Of a stretch of 44,659 nucleotides of DNA, positions 16,160-24,066 are shown piece after piece; the stretch's first letter is position 1; each line of letters begins with the position of its first letter. The notes beneath the pieces were generated by a model that made no database searches, had not been told where the DNA came from, and was given only the letters and a program-made list of their open reading frames with translations. The position numbers were made by a program, and so were the translations under genes. The stretch comes from JBBPYC01 sp038200275 (GTDB taxonomy: Bacteria; Pseudomonadota; Gammaproteobacteria; Burkholderiales; Burkholderiaceae_C), in contig JBBPYC010000089.1 of NCBI GenBank assembly GCA_038200275.1, positions 1-44,659 of the forward strand. The letters are read 5' to 3'.

Positions 16160-16576
16160 ATGCCCTCGCCTGACCTCTGTACCGAAGATGAAATCCGCAC
16201 GCTCGTGCATCGTTTCTACGACCGCATCCAGAGCGATCCGCTGCTGTCGCCGATCTTTGTAGAGCGCATTTCAGACTGGGACTTTCATCTGAACAAGATG
16301 GTCGATTTCTGGTCGTCCGCGTTGCGCGGCACCGCGCGCTTTCGCGGCACGCCAATGCCCAAGCATGTGGCGATTCCGGGGTTGTCTTCCGCACTGTTCC
16401 GGCGCTGGCTGCTGCTCTTCAACGAGACCACGCAGACGCTCGGCAACGAGCCAATGCAGCGGCGTGCCGATGACCTGGCTGAGCGCGTTGCCGAGAGCCT
16501 TTGGTATGGGTATGAGCTGTCGCACCGGCCCGCCCACCTGCCCGAGCATGTGGGCCATGAAGGGGCCCGGCTGTGA
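16160..16576 (+). CDS. group III truncated haemoglobin
   Basis: This 138-residue 2-on-2 globin of group III binds haem and is expected to handle O2 or NO. It opens with the TEDEIRTLVHRFYDRIQSDPLL helix. The conserved ISDWDFHLNKMVDFWSSALRGT block follows, then the likely proximal haem His69 in PMPKHVAIPGL. The FRRWLLLF segment carries the family Trp. Group III globins in Campylobacter (Ctb) are NO-induced, and here an NsrR-type operator lies just upstream. No strong ribosome site is visible before the ATG. The stop overlaps the GTG start of nnrS, so the two are translationally coupled. Confidence 0.9.
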   Translation: MPSPDLCTEDEIRTLVHRFYDRIQSDPLLSPIFVERISDWDFHLNKMVDFWSSALRGTARFRGTPMPKHVAIPGLSSALFRRWLLLFNETTQTLGNEPMQRRADDLAERVAESLWYGYELSHRPAHLPEHVGHEGARL

Positions 16577-17853
16577 ATGACGGCGACGTGCCGCTGCTGC
16601 GCATCGAGGAGCCGCGCAGCGCCGGTGCGATCTCGGCCGCCGCGCCGCGGTTCGATGCCCAAGCCTTGCTGGAACTCGGCTTTCGGCCGCTGTATCTTGC
16701 AGGCACCACTTGGGCGTTGCTGGCGATCGGCATCTGGATCTTTGCGCCGCAATGGACAGCCACCGCGCCGTTGGCGGGGCTCGTGTGGCATGCACACGAA
16801 ATGCTCTGGGGGTTCGTCGCGACGATTGCGGTCGGCTTCTTGCTGACCGCGGGCGCGACCTGGACCGGCATCAATCCACTTTCAGGGGCGCCGCTCGCGC
16901 TGCTGTGTGTGCTGTGGGTGGTCGCGCGCATTGGCTATCTGGTGCCGCACCCAGCGGCGCTGTTGGTGGCAGCGGTCTGCGAGACGCTGTTCTTCGCGCT
17001 TGCCGCTTTTGCGTTGCTGCGCGTGGTCTGGCGCAGCCGGAACCAGCGCAACTACGGCGTGCCGTGGCTGGTGTTCGCGCTCGGCGCGGCCAACATCGGA
17101 TTTCTGCTCGCTGCAAACGATGGCGACTTCACGCTGCTGCTGACGCGTTTCGACATTGGGCTGATCTGCATGGCGCTGGTCGCCCTGCTGGTTGCGCGGC
17201 GCGTGATCCCGTTTTTTGCCATGCGCGCGGTGCCGGGGCTGCAAGTGCCGATGCGCACCGGCAGTGGTCAGGTGCAACTCGCCGCTGGCGTGCTCGCGCT
17301 CGGCAGTGCAGTCGCCGGGTGGCCACTGGGGCTGGCTGGCGCGCTGTTCGTCACGGGCGGCCTGGCGTTGCTGCAAGTCATCGCCTGGAAGCCGCTGGCG
17401 GTGCGGCAGCACGCGCTGCTCTGGATTTTGTATGCGGGTTATGCAGGGCTCGGTGCCGGGTTGCTCGCAGCGGGCGCCCATGCGCTGGGCTGGGTGGCGA
17501 ATCCCGCGCTGCATGTGCACCTGATCGCGGTCGGCGGCTTCGGGTTGCTCATCATCGGAATGGTCACGCGCACATCGCTCGGGCATCTGGGGCGGCCGCT
17601 GGCCCTGGATGGGTCGATGCGCGCGAGCTATTGGCTGATGCTTGGAGCGGCCGTGCTTCGGCTTGCAGCGACGGCTCCGTCGGCGGCGTCATTGGCGTGG
17701 TTGCTGCAGGTCTCAGCGCTTGCGTGGATGGCTGCGTTCGCGCTGTATCTGTGGCGCTTTGCGCCGCTGCTGGTGCGGGCGCGCAAGCAGCCAGCGGCAG
17801 CAGCGCCTGCACCGGCGACTGCGCAGCGCACGATCAAGATTGCCCCGCGCTGA
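16573..17853 (+). CDS. nnrS: NnrS family haem-copper membrane protein
   Basis: NnrS is a polytopic inner-membrane haem/Cu protein associated with denitrification and protection against NO-related stress. The 426-residue product starts at a GTG overlapping the globin stop. After a soluble N-terminus it has roughly twelve hydrophobic segments. Family features include FRPLYLAGTTWALLAIGIW, GLVWHAHEMLWGFVATIAVGFLLTA with its paired histidines, RRVIPFFAMRAVPG, and HLIAVGGFGLLIIGMVTRTSLGHLGRPL, the conserved NnrS C-terminal signature. It is second in the NO cluster. No nitrite or nitric oxide reductase genes are in the window, so a detoxification rather than respiratory role is inferred. Confidence 0.93.
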   Translation: MNDGDVPLLRIEEPRSAGAISAAAPRFDAQALLELGFRPLYLAGTTWALLAIGIWIFAPQWTATAPLAGLVWHAHEMLWGFVATIAVGFLLTAGATWTGINPLSGAPLALLCVLWVVARIGYLVPHPAALLVAAVCETLFFALAAFALLRVVWRSRNQRNYGVPWLVFALGAANIGFLLAANDGDFTLLLTRFDIGLICMALVALLVARRVIPFFAMRAVPGLQVPMRTGSGQVQLAAGVLALGSAVAGWPLGLAGALFVTGGLALLQVIAWKPLAVRQHALLWILYAGYAGLGAGLLAAGAHALGWVANPALHVHLIAVGGFGLLIIGMVTRTSLGHLGRPLALDGSMRASYWLMLGAAVLRLAATAPSAASLAWLLQVSALAWMAAFALYLWRFAPLLVRARKQPAAAAPAPATAQRTIKIAPR

Positions 17854-17925
17854 CTGCTCAAATCTGCGCGGTCGGTCTTCCCGCTGCGCCTTGTCGAGCC
17901 GAACACACACAGGAGACGTTGCACC

Positions 17926-18276
17926 ATGACGCATACCGTCACCGAAGCCTGCATTCGCTGCAAGTACACCGACTGCGTCGACGTGTGCCCAGTCGATGCG
18001 TTTCGCGAAGGCGTCAACATGCTCGTCATCGACCCCGATGAATGCATCGACTGTGCGGTCTGCATCCCCGAATGCCCGGTCGATGCAATCTTCGCCGAAG
18101 AAGACGTGCCGGGCGATCAGCAGGACTTCACGCCGCGCAACGCCGAGCTTGCCAAACGCTGGCCGCTGATCTCGCGCACCAAACGGGCGCTGCCGGATGC
18201 CGATGGCTGGGCTGAGATCAAGGATAAGCGTGGGCTGCTCGATGCGCGCGGCGGCAGCCCGGACGGCGCATTCTGA
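17926..18276 (+). CDS. fdxA: seven-iron ferredoxin FdxA
   Basis: This 116-residue cytoplasmic electron carrier has one [3Fe-4S] and one [4Fe-4S] cluster. By analogy with Azotobacter ferredoxin I, Cys9, Cys17 and Cys50 would bind the 3Fe cluster, and Cys21, Cys40, Cys43 and Cys46 the 4Fe cluster, with Cys12 free. The CxxCxxxxCxxxCP and CxxCxxCxxxCP patterns are intact. The C-terminal half (LAKRWPLISRTKRALPDADGW) matches the FdxA extension. A purine-rich site (AGGAGA) precedes the ATG. Its place between nnrS and nsrR suggests it belongs to the NO-responsive unit, perhaps as an electron donor; that pairing is inference. Confidence 0.95.
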   Translation: MTHTVTEACIRCKYTDCVDVCPVDAFREGVNMLVIDPDECIDCAVCIPECPVDAIFAEEDVPGDQQDFTPRNAELAKRWPLISRTKRALPDADGWAEIKDKRGLLDARGGSPDGAF

Positions 18277-18312
18277 CAGACACGGCCAGCCAATCATTTC
18301 TGAAGCAAAGCG

Positions 18313-18798
18313 ATGCGCCTGACCTCAATGACCGACTTCGCGCTGCGGCTGCTGATGTACCTCACGCAACAGCAGCAGGAGCAACAACGGCAAGGCGAAC
18401 CCGAGCGCCTTTGCACAATCGCCGAGGTTGCGCGCTTTCACGACATCTCGGAAGCGCACCTGATGAAGGTCACGCACCAGCTTGGCTTGCAAGGCTTTGT
18501 CGAGACGGTGCGCGGCAAAGGCGGCGGCCTGCGGCTCGCGCGTGCGCCTGCCGAAATCGACCTGGGCGCCGTGGTTCGCGGGATGGAAGCGGACTTCCGG
18601 ATCGCCGAATGCTTTGCAAGCGACGGACAGTGCGTGCTGATCGGTGCATGCCGGCTGGCAACGGTGCTGGACGAAGCGCTGTCGCGCTTCCTCGTGCATC
18701 TGGACGGTCACACGTTGGCCGACATCGTGCCGGATCGCATGACGACGGTGAACGGAGCAGCCGCAGTGCGACGCGTCGAATGGTTGGACAGACGATGA
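18313..18798 (+). CDS. nsrR: nitric-oxide-sensing Rrf2-family repressor NsrR
   Basis: NsrR is a 161-residue Fe-S transcriptional repressor whose cluster reacts with NO, releasing its targets. The N-terminus MRLTSMTDFALRLLMYL and the winged helix (ISEAHLMKVTHQLGLQGFVETVRGKGGGLRLA) match NsrR closely. The cluster ligands are Cys100, Cys107 and Cys113 in the pattern C-x6-C-x5-C, as in NsrR rather than IscR. A Gln-rich run at residues 19–26 lengthens the loop before the recognition region. It is the last gene of the cluster. If transcribed from the operator-bearing promoter at 16.1 kb, it would repress itself. Confidence 0.92.
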   Translation: MRLTSMTDFALRLLMYLTQQQQEQQRQGEPERLCTIAEVARFHDISEAHLMKVTHQLGLQGFVETVRGKGGGLRLARAPAEIDLGAVVRGMEADFRIAECFASDGQCVLIGACRLATVLDEALSRFLVHLDGHTLADIVPDRMTTVNGAAAVRRVEWLDRR

Positions 18799-18941
18799 CT
18801 CGCTATGATTTATGTAGCTTGAGACACTTGCTACACAAGCATAAAACGCCGAATTTGATCTTCATGATGTGTCTCGCTGTCCCCGCAGGCGCCTGACTGC
18901 CTGAACATCGGCCGGCCGGACTTAACCCCCCCTCCTCGCCA

Positions 18942-19796
18942 TCAGCCAACGTGCGCCATCGCCTCACCCAGCCGCACCGCGCGCTCAGGCGCCCAGTCCG
19001 GATTGAAGCGCAAGTCGCCGGGTGGCAGCAGCAGCACGATGGTCGAGCCCAGCAGGAAGCGGCCCATTTCCTCGCCTTTCGCCAGTTCCACCGGTTGGTC
19101 GTCGTAACGCCATTGCCGCACCGTGCCGGCTGCCGTGCCACGCGGGTTCACCACCCCGTGCCAGACGGTCGCCATGCTGCCAACGATCGTGGCGCCGACC
19201 AGCGCCAGTACGAACGGGCCGAACGCGCTATCGAACACGCAGATCACACGTTCATTGCGTGCGAACAGCCCCGGCACGCCGCGCGCGGTGGTCGGGTTCA
19301 CCGAGAAGAACGCGCCCGGTACATAGATCATCTGGCGCAGGCGGCCGACGCACGGCATGTGGATGCGGTGGTAGTCGCGCGGGCTCAGGTAGATGGTGGC
19401 GAACTGGCCGCCTTCGAGCTGGCGCGCGAGCTCGTCCTCGGTGCCGCCGAGCAAGGTGCGCACGCTGTAGTCTTGCCCTTTGGCCTGGATGATGCGGTCT
19501 TGCTTGATGGGGCCCAACTGACTGATCGCACCGTCCACCGGGCAGACCAGCGCGGCGTCTGCCAGGGGGCGTACGCCGTCCTTCAAGGCACGCGTGAAGA
19601 ACGCGTTGAAGGTCAGGTAATTGGCCGGGTTGGAATCGGCGGCTTCGTCCATGTCGACGCCGTAACGCCGGATGAACCAAGGGATCACGTTGCGCGTCCA
19701 CCAAGCGGTCTGCGAGCCTGCGCAGTGGCCGGCGAACACGGTCATCGCGCGTTTGGGCATCAGGTATTGCGGCAGAACGGAAAGGCGGTCGGACAT
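18942..19796 (-). CDS. psd: phosphatidylserine decarboxylase proenzyme
   Basis: Psd is a membrane-associated pyruvoyl enzyme that converts phosphatidylserine to phosphatidylethanolamine, the major phospholipid. The ATG at 19796 gives 284 residues; an upstream in-frame start adds ten. Key features are the N-terminal LSVLPQYLMPKRAMTVFAGHCA, FNAFFTRALKDGVRPL, CPVDGAISQLG, LSPRDYHRIHMPCVG and VNPTTARGVPGLFARNERV. The self-cleavage motif LGST sits near the C-terminus (FLLGSTIVLLLPPG), where the serine becomes the pyruvoyl group. It converges with the nsrR end; the 143 bp between contain only a weak 6-bp inverted repeat (TGTAGC/GCTACA). Confidence 0.96.
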   Translation of the reverse strand: MSDRLSVLPQYLMPKRAMTVFAGHCAGSQTAWWTRNVIPWFIRRYGVDMDEAADSNPANYLTFNAFFTRALKDGVRPLADAALVCPVDGAISQLGPIKQDRIIQAKGQDYSVRTLLGGTEDELARQLEGGQFATIYLSPRDYHRIHMPCVGRLRQMIYVPGAFFSVNPTTARGVPGLFARNERVICVFDSAFGPFVLALVGATIVGSMATVWHGVVNPRGTAAGTVRQWRYDDQPVELAKGEEMGRFLLGSTIVLLLPPGDLRFNPDWAPERAVRLGEAMAHVG

Positions 19797-20089
19797 GGAT
19801 GAAGGTGGCAGCGGTGATCGCGCCAAATTCTAGGACCTGCCCGGCAGCCGCGTCGGTGCGTTCACGACAAACCACGCAGCGCCAGCCAGCCACCGACGGC
19901 CAGCGGCACGAAGGCCGTCAGCGGTTCGTGCGGTGCGCGGCAGCGTCAGCCAGGGCGGTGCAAGGTCGCAGAGCGCGAACACCCCGGTCTGGAAAACGAT
20001 GCCGCGCGCGTGGACAGCAACGCGCCCCGCAGCAGACTTTGAACCATTGCGATGAGCAGCCGCTTGTCGAGTCTTGATACTGCTTTGGC
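19797..20089. other. gap between psd and the glycosyltransferase; no assured gene
   Basis: Nothing convincing is encoded here. On the minus strand two short open stretches in different frames read VFALCDLAPPWLTLPRTA and then EPLTAFVPLAVGGWLALRG followed by a stop. They look like the hydrophobic end of a membrane protein broken by a frameshift. This could be a relic of a third gene of the gtrA/glycosyltransferase unit, but the evidence is only the hydrophobic character and the position. Confidence 0.3.
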
Positions 20090-21220
20090 TTAGAGCCGGT
20101 GGACGTCGCTGGGAACTGACCCTTCACCGGACGGCAAGGAACTGCTGCTGCAGTGGAGTGCACGCAGCATTGGACCGATGGCGTGGCGCGGCTCCAGATG
20201 CACATCGAAGTTGATGAACGACAGCAGCAACTGCACCCCCAGGATGATCGGCAGCGCAGCAACCATCACGGTGCCGGCCGTAGCAGGTGCGGCACCGGAC
20301 TCGGCCGCAAACCAGTGCAGCGCACCGAACACCGCGCCGAACAACGACAGCGCCAAGCCCAGCACCAGTTCGACAGAAGCGACCGAGAAGCCGCGCAGGT
20401 AGTAGTTGTAGAACACACGCTTGCCGATGTTCTTCAGGTGGCCGAGTGCAAAGCGTGGCAGCACCGATGTGACCTTCAGGTTCGACACTTCATCGGCATA
20501 AACCGCGCGCATCGGCACATCCACCACCACCGCGTTGATCAGGTTCAAGCGGAACAATAGGTCGGACTCGAAGAAGTAGCGCGTGGCGATCTTGTCCAGG
20601 CGGAGTTGCCCAATCACACGCGCATCCATGGCGGTGTAGCCGTTGGTCGGATCGAACACGCTCCAGTAGCCGCTGGAGAGCTTCGACAAGAACGAGAGCC
20701 CCATGTTGCCCATCAGACGCGGCCACGGCATGCCGAGTGTGTCTTCCGGGTGGAAGAAGCGGTTGCCCTTGCTGTAGTCGGCACGGCCAGCCGCAATCGG
20801 TGCGACGAACAGCGGCAGCAGCGCCGGGTCCATCTGGCCATCGCCGTCGATCTTCACGACGCAGTCAAAGCCGTCGGCCAGTGCCGCGCGGTAGCCGGTC
20901 ATGACGGCGGCGCCGACGCCCTGGTTGACGGCATGGCGCAGCACGCGCACGCGGGGGTCGTTGCAGTGCTGCCCGATGAAGTCGCCGGACTGTTCGGGAC
21001 AGGCGTCATCCACCGCATAGATCCGCTCGACGTCCTCGCCGATGCGTTCGATCACGCCGCAGATATGAGCCCGCACGCGAAAGCAGGGGATCACCACCGC
21101 GATGCGGTAGCCGGCAGGAAGCGCAGTTGCTGCAGCGGTGGCGTCGGCGTCGACGCGCCGCGCCGCCATCAGCGGGCTGGTCACCGTCGGAATGCCGGTG
21201 TTTTTCGGCTCAGTCTTCAT
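20090..21220 (-). CDS. family 2 glycosyltransferase, DPM1/GtrB-like, membrane-anchored
   Basis: This protein probably transfers a sugar from a nucleotide sugar to a polyprenyl phosphate at the inner membrane. Its 376 residues hold a GT-A domain (about 40–265) with VVIPCFR, the nucleotide-binding YAVDDACPEQSGD, NQGVGAAVMTGYRAAL and the metal-binding KIDGDGQMDP. Two C-terminal transmembrane helices follow (about 280–345). The next gene upstream, gtrA, encodes a small four-helix protein of the type that commonly accompanies such transferases. A third enzyme that would use the lipid-linked sugar is not in the window, and the substrate cannot be read from sequence. A second ATG 17 codons in is also a possible start. 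Confidence 0.85.
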   Translation of the reverse strand: MKTEPKNTGIPTVTSPLMAARRVDADATAAATALPAGYRIAVVIPCFRVRAHICGVIERIGEDVERIYAVDDACPEQSGDFIGQHCNDPRVRVLRHAVNQGVGAAVMTGYRAALADGFDCVVKIDGDGQMDPALLPLFVAPIAAGRADYSKGNRFFHPEDTLGMPWPRLMGNMGLSFLSKLSSGYWSVFDPTNGYTAMDARVIGQLRLDKIATRYFFESDLLFRLNLINAVVVDVPMRAVYADEVSNLKVTSVLPRFALGHLKNIGKRVFYNYYLRGFSVASVELVLGLALSLFGAVFGALHWFAAESGAAPATAGTVMVAALPIILGVQLLLSFINFDVHLEPRHAIGPMLRALHCSSSSLPSGEGSVPSDVHRL

Positions 21221-21233
21221 GCATGCCAGCCCG

Positions 21234-21644
21234 TCACCGTGGTACGCGATAAACCCAGTAGCGCGAGATCAGGAAGCTCAGCAGAAACAGCAGCGCCTCC
21301 ACACCGATCTTGCTGAGCGCGATCCAGCTCGCGCGCGCGACGTCGTCGGGCCGCAGATCGTGCAACCACGAAATCAGCCCGGTGCTCAGCAGCGTCATCG
21401 ACACCCACATCACGACATAGCGCACGACCATTGCAATCTGCGGCAGCCGCCGAGGTTGCCCACGCTGGCCGAACGTGATCGATGAATTCAGCAGCAGGCC
21501 GAGAATCGCCGCCATGGCGCGCGACAGCGGATTTGCCACTTCGACCGACATGCCGGCGTGCGTCATCACCACCAGCAGCAGCGTATCGACAACGAACTGG
21601 GTACAACCGAATGCGAAATAGAAAACGAGTTGCCGGGCAATCAA
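21234..21644 (-). CDS. gtrA: GtrA family membrane protein
   Basis: This is a small polytopic inner-membrane protein of the GtrA family, thought to help flip polyprenyl-linked glucose or related sugars. The 136 residues form four hydrophobic segments. Family features are RQLVFYFAFGCTQFVVDTLLL at the start, a small polar motif NSSITFG after helix two, and the closing KIGVEALLFLLSFLISRYWVY. The start is a TTG (21644) because no ATG or GTG precedes helix one at a suitable distance. It lies 13 bp upstream of the glycosyltransferase on the same strand, so the two almost certainly form one unit. Confidence 0.85.
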   Translation of the reverse strand: MIARQLVFYFAFGCTQFVVDTLLLVVMTHAGMSVEVANPLSRAMAAILGLLLNSSITFGQRGQPRRLPQIAMVVRYVVMWVSMTLLSTGLISWLHDLRPDDVARASWIALSKIGVEALLFLLSFLISRYWVYRVPR

Positions 21645-21761
21645 GGGGTGTACGGCCTGCGTGTCGGAGGTGCGATCGAGGGCTGGCCTGCCTGTGCGGG
21701 CCGATGCAGAGATTCGGCGCGGGACCTAGATTATCGGCTGCAGCGCGCCCGGATAAGCGGA

Positions 21762-22955
21762 TCAATAAGACTTCGGCAATCCCAGCGCACGCTCCGCGAT
21801 GTTGCACAGGATCAGCTGCGGGCTGACCGGTGCGATGCGCGGTATCAGCGATTCGCGCAGGTAACGCTCGACGTGGTATTCCTTTGCATAGCCCATGCCG
21901 CCATGCGTCATCACGGCCGTCAGGCAGGCTTGGTAGCCCGCTTCGGCACCCAGAAATTTCGCGCTGTTGGCCTGCACGCCGCACGGCAGGCCGCGGTCAT
22001 ACAAATCGGCCGCATGCTGCACCATCAGGTCGGCTGCTTCGAGCGCCATCCACCGCTCGGCCAGCGGGTGCTGGATCGCCTGGTTCTGGCCGATCGGGCG
22101 GCCGAACACGATGCGCTCCTGCGCGTATTTCACCGCCTTGTCCAGCGCGAGTCGGCCCAGCCCGATCGCTTCGGCTGCGATCAGCATGCGTTCCGGGTTC
22201 AGCCCGTGCAGGATGTATTCGAACCCGCGGCCTTCGTCGCCAATGCGGTTGGCCGCCGGGATGCGCATGCCGTCGAAGAACACCTCGTTGGAATCAACGG
22301 CGCTGCGGCCCATCTTCTCGATCTCACGCACCGACACGCCACCACCGCTGCGGTCGAGGTCGGTATAGAACAACGACAAGCCGTCCTGCGGCCGCTTGCC
22401 GCACTGTTCGATCGGCGTAGTGCGCGCCAGCAGCAGCATCTTGTTGGCGACCTGCGCGGTGGAGATCCAAACCTTTTGCCCGTGCACGACATAGTCACCA
22501 TGCTCATCACGCACGGCCCGTGTCTTGATGCGTGTTGTATCCAGCCCCGCGCCAGGCTCGGTCACCGCAAAGCAAGCCCGGTCCCGCCCTTCGATCAACG
22601 GTGTCAGCATGCGTGCCTTTTGCTCGTCACTGCCGAACACCACCACCGGCATCAGCCCGAAGATGTTCATGTGAATGGCGGATGCTGCCGACATGCCACC
22701 GCCAGCCCGCGCCACGGTCTGCATCATCACAGTGGCCGCCTGCATACCCAACCCCGCGCCGCCCAGCCGCTCCGGAATGCAGATGCCGAGCCAGCCGGCA
22801 GCAGCCATTGCGGAAACGAATTCGGAGGGAAATTCGCCGGTGCGGTCGTGGTCGAGCCAGTAGGCGTCGGGGAAGCGGGCGCAGATGGCCCGGACGCCGT
22901 TGCGTAGCTCGTTCAGATCGGCGGCGCTGTCGGGTGTATTTCGGATGTCTGACAT
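21762..22955 (-). CDS. acyl-CoA dehydrogenase family protein
   Basis: This is a 397-residue FAD flavoprotein expected to introduce a trans-2,3 double bond into an acyl-CoA. The three acyl-CoA dehydrogenase domains are present: an N-terminal helical part (FPSEFVSAMAAAGWLGICIPERLGGAGLG), a central beta domain (FAVTEPGAGLDTTRIKTRA, KVWISTAQVANKMLLLART) and a C-terminal helical part (FGRPIGQNQAIQHPLAERWM, MTHGGMGYAKEYHVERYLRE). Instead of the usual IYEGTSEI after the arginine-rich helix it reads RIAPVSPQLIL, so the glutamate used by medium-chain enzymes is absent. A Glu in LNPERMLIAA lies where isovaleryl-CoA dehydrogenases keep their base. The substrate is unknown. No thiolase or hydratase genes are adjacent. 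Confidence 0.9.
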   Translation of the reverse strand: MSDIRNTPDSAADLNELRNGVRAICARFPDAYWLDHDRTGEFPSEFVSAMAAAGWLGICIPERLGGAGLGMQAATVMMQTVARAGGGMSAASAIHMNIFGLMPVVVFGSDEQKARMLTPLIEGRDRACFAVTEPGAGLDTTRIKTRAVRDEHGDYVVHGQKVWISTAQVANKMLLLARTTPIEQCGKRPQDGLSLFYTDLDRSGGGVSVREIEKMGRSAVDSNEVFFDGMRIPAANRIGDEGRGFEYILHGLNPERMLIAAEAIGLGRLALDKAVKYAQERIVFGRPIGQNQAIQHPLAERWMALEAADLMVQHAADLYDRGLPCGVQANSAKFLGAEAGYQACLTAVMTHGGMGYAKEYHVERYLRESLIPRIAPVSPQLILCNIAERALGLPKSY

Positions 22956-23235
22956 GGTCGTTTGGGTCGTTTAATCGATTTGGAAACATCGATGCTGGCC
23001 ACGGCCCCGTCTGGGCCAAACCGCAGCAGCCGACAGAGTGCGAGTCCGCTGGTCGCGGAAGATCAAGGCCGGCCGTGCATCGCTGCTGGATTGCCCATCG
23101 TACTGATCGGTGCAGAGACGCCTTTGATGCTGGTGCTCACACCGCGTTGTGCGCCCCGCCTGCCCGGTCGACCATATGCCTTCGCTGCAGATCGATTCCA
23201 CAACGTTGCTGACCGCAGCGGGCTATCCTGAACCG

Positions 23236-23658
23236 ATGCTTCGACAGACCGCCACGACGCTCACCATTGACACCCCGGGCCGCGGCCTGCATGAGATCAC
23301 GCGAGAGGCCGCGGCCTGGGTCGCACACAGCAGCATCGCCGAAGGCCTGCTCACGCTGTTCGTCCGTCACACCTCGGCCAGCCTGCTGATTCAGGAAAAC
23401 GCCGACGCCGACGTGCGCGGCGATCTCGACCGCTTCTTCGGCCGGCTCGTGCCGGACGGCGATGCGCTGTTTCGCCATCGCGACGAGGGGCCAGACGACA
23501 TGCCGGCCCACGTGCGCGCCGCACTGACGGCCGTGCACTTGGCGATACCCGTGCGGCAGGGCCGCCTCGCCTTGGGCACCTGGCAGGGCATCTACCTGTG
23601 GGAGCACAGGTTGCGTGCGCATCGGCGGGAGGTGGCGCTGCATCTTCTGGGTGAATAG
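23236..23658 (+). CDS. yjbQ: YjbQ family (UPF0047) protein
   Basis: This 140-residue protein belongs to the YjbQ/UPF0047 family, some members of which show weak thiamine-phosphate synthase activity; the true role is uncertain. The ATG at 23236 (MLRQTATTLTIDTPGRGLHEIT) gives the normal family length; longer in-frame starts at 23149 and 23176 would add unconserved residues. Conserved blocks are FVRHTSASLLIQENADADVRGDL, DEGPDDMPAHVRAALT with the family histidines and acidic residues, and LGTWQGIYLWEHR near the end. It is divergent from the acyl-CoA dehydrogenase gene. The 280 bp between them show no element I can name. Confidence 0.9.
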   Translation: MLRQTATTLTIDTPGRGLHEITREAAAWVAHSSIAEGLLTLFVRHTSASLLIQENADADVRGDLDRFFGRLVPDGDALFRHRDEGPDDMPAHVRAALTAVHLAIPVRQGRLALGTWQGIYLWEHRLRAHRREVALHLLGE

Positions 23659-24066
23659 CAACCGCAGCTGGAATCGTAGGTTCGGCTTTGGCTTCAACGG
23701 AAGACGCTGTCATGCCCTCCAAAAATAAGGAAACCCGGCCCTCACAAATCGCCGCCATTGCAGACGGCCGACAGGCGGCGGTGGCACAAAGGCCGCGTTG
23801 CCCCGCCGCGTACCACCCACCCCGTTCTGTGACCGGCGCAGGCCCCCCCCGGCTGCTTGCTGGCGCCACGCACATCGTTCGGCAACGCGCGGCGTACATC
23901 GCACGGCAGCTGTACGTTGACTGGCAAGCCAGCAGGATCGTGCGGTTGGTGCTGGTCCCGCCGCAAAGCGCGCAAGCAGTTGTCTGCGTCAGGTAGACCG
24001 TCGGCGTTGCCGAACGCAAAACCAGCCTCTGCGTTGAACAGATCGCTCAGCTCGCTTTGGGTGCCT
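23659..24066. other. gene-poor stretch, possible relic
   Basis: No gene is supported. A minus-strand frame is open from about 24105 to 23742. It contains a protein-like segment (SELSDLFNAEAGFAFGNADG) but lacks a plausible start, and its distal part looks random. A run of eight C bases lies near 23843–23850. This looks like degraded sequence next to the GNAT gene rather than a functional spacer. Confidence 0.4.

Noticed and set aside
16710..18041. Plus-strand frame of 443 codons overlapping nnrS and fdxA
   Set aside because: It is an alternative frame of nnrS; its translation is Ala/Arg-rich and lacks motifs, while nnrS and fdxA frames carry clear signatures.
18813..18835. TGTAGC/GCTACA inverted repeat between nsrR and psd as a terminator
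   Set aside because: The stem is only 6 bp with an 11-nt loop and there is no T run after it.
21558..22907. Plus-strand frame of 449 codons opposite the acyl-CoA dehydrogenase
   Set aside because: It is the antisense shadow of a clear enzyme gene.
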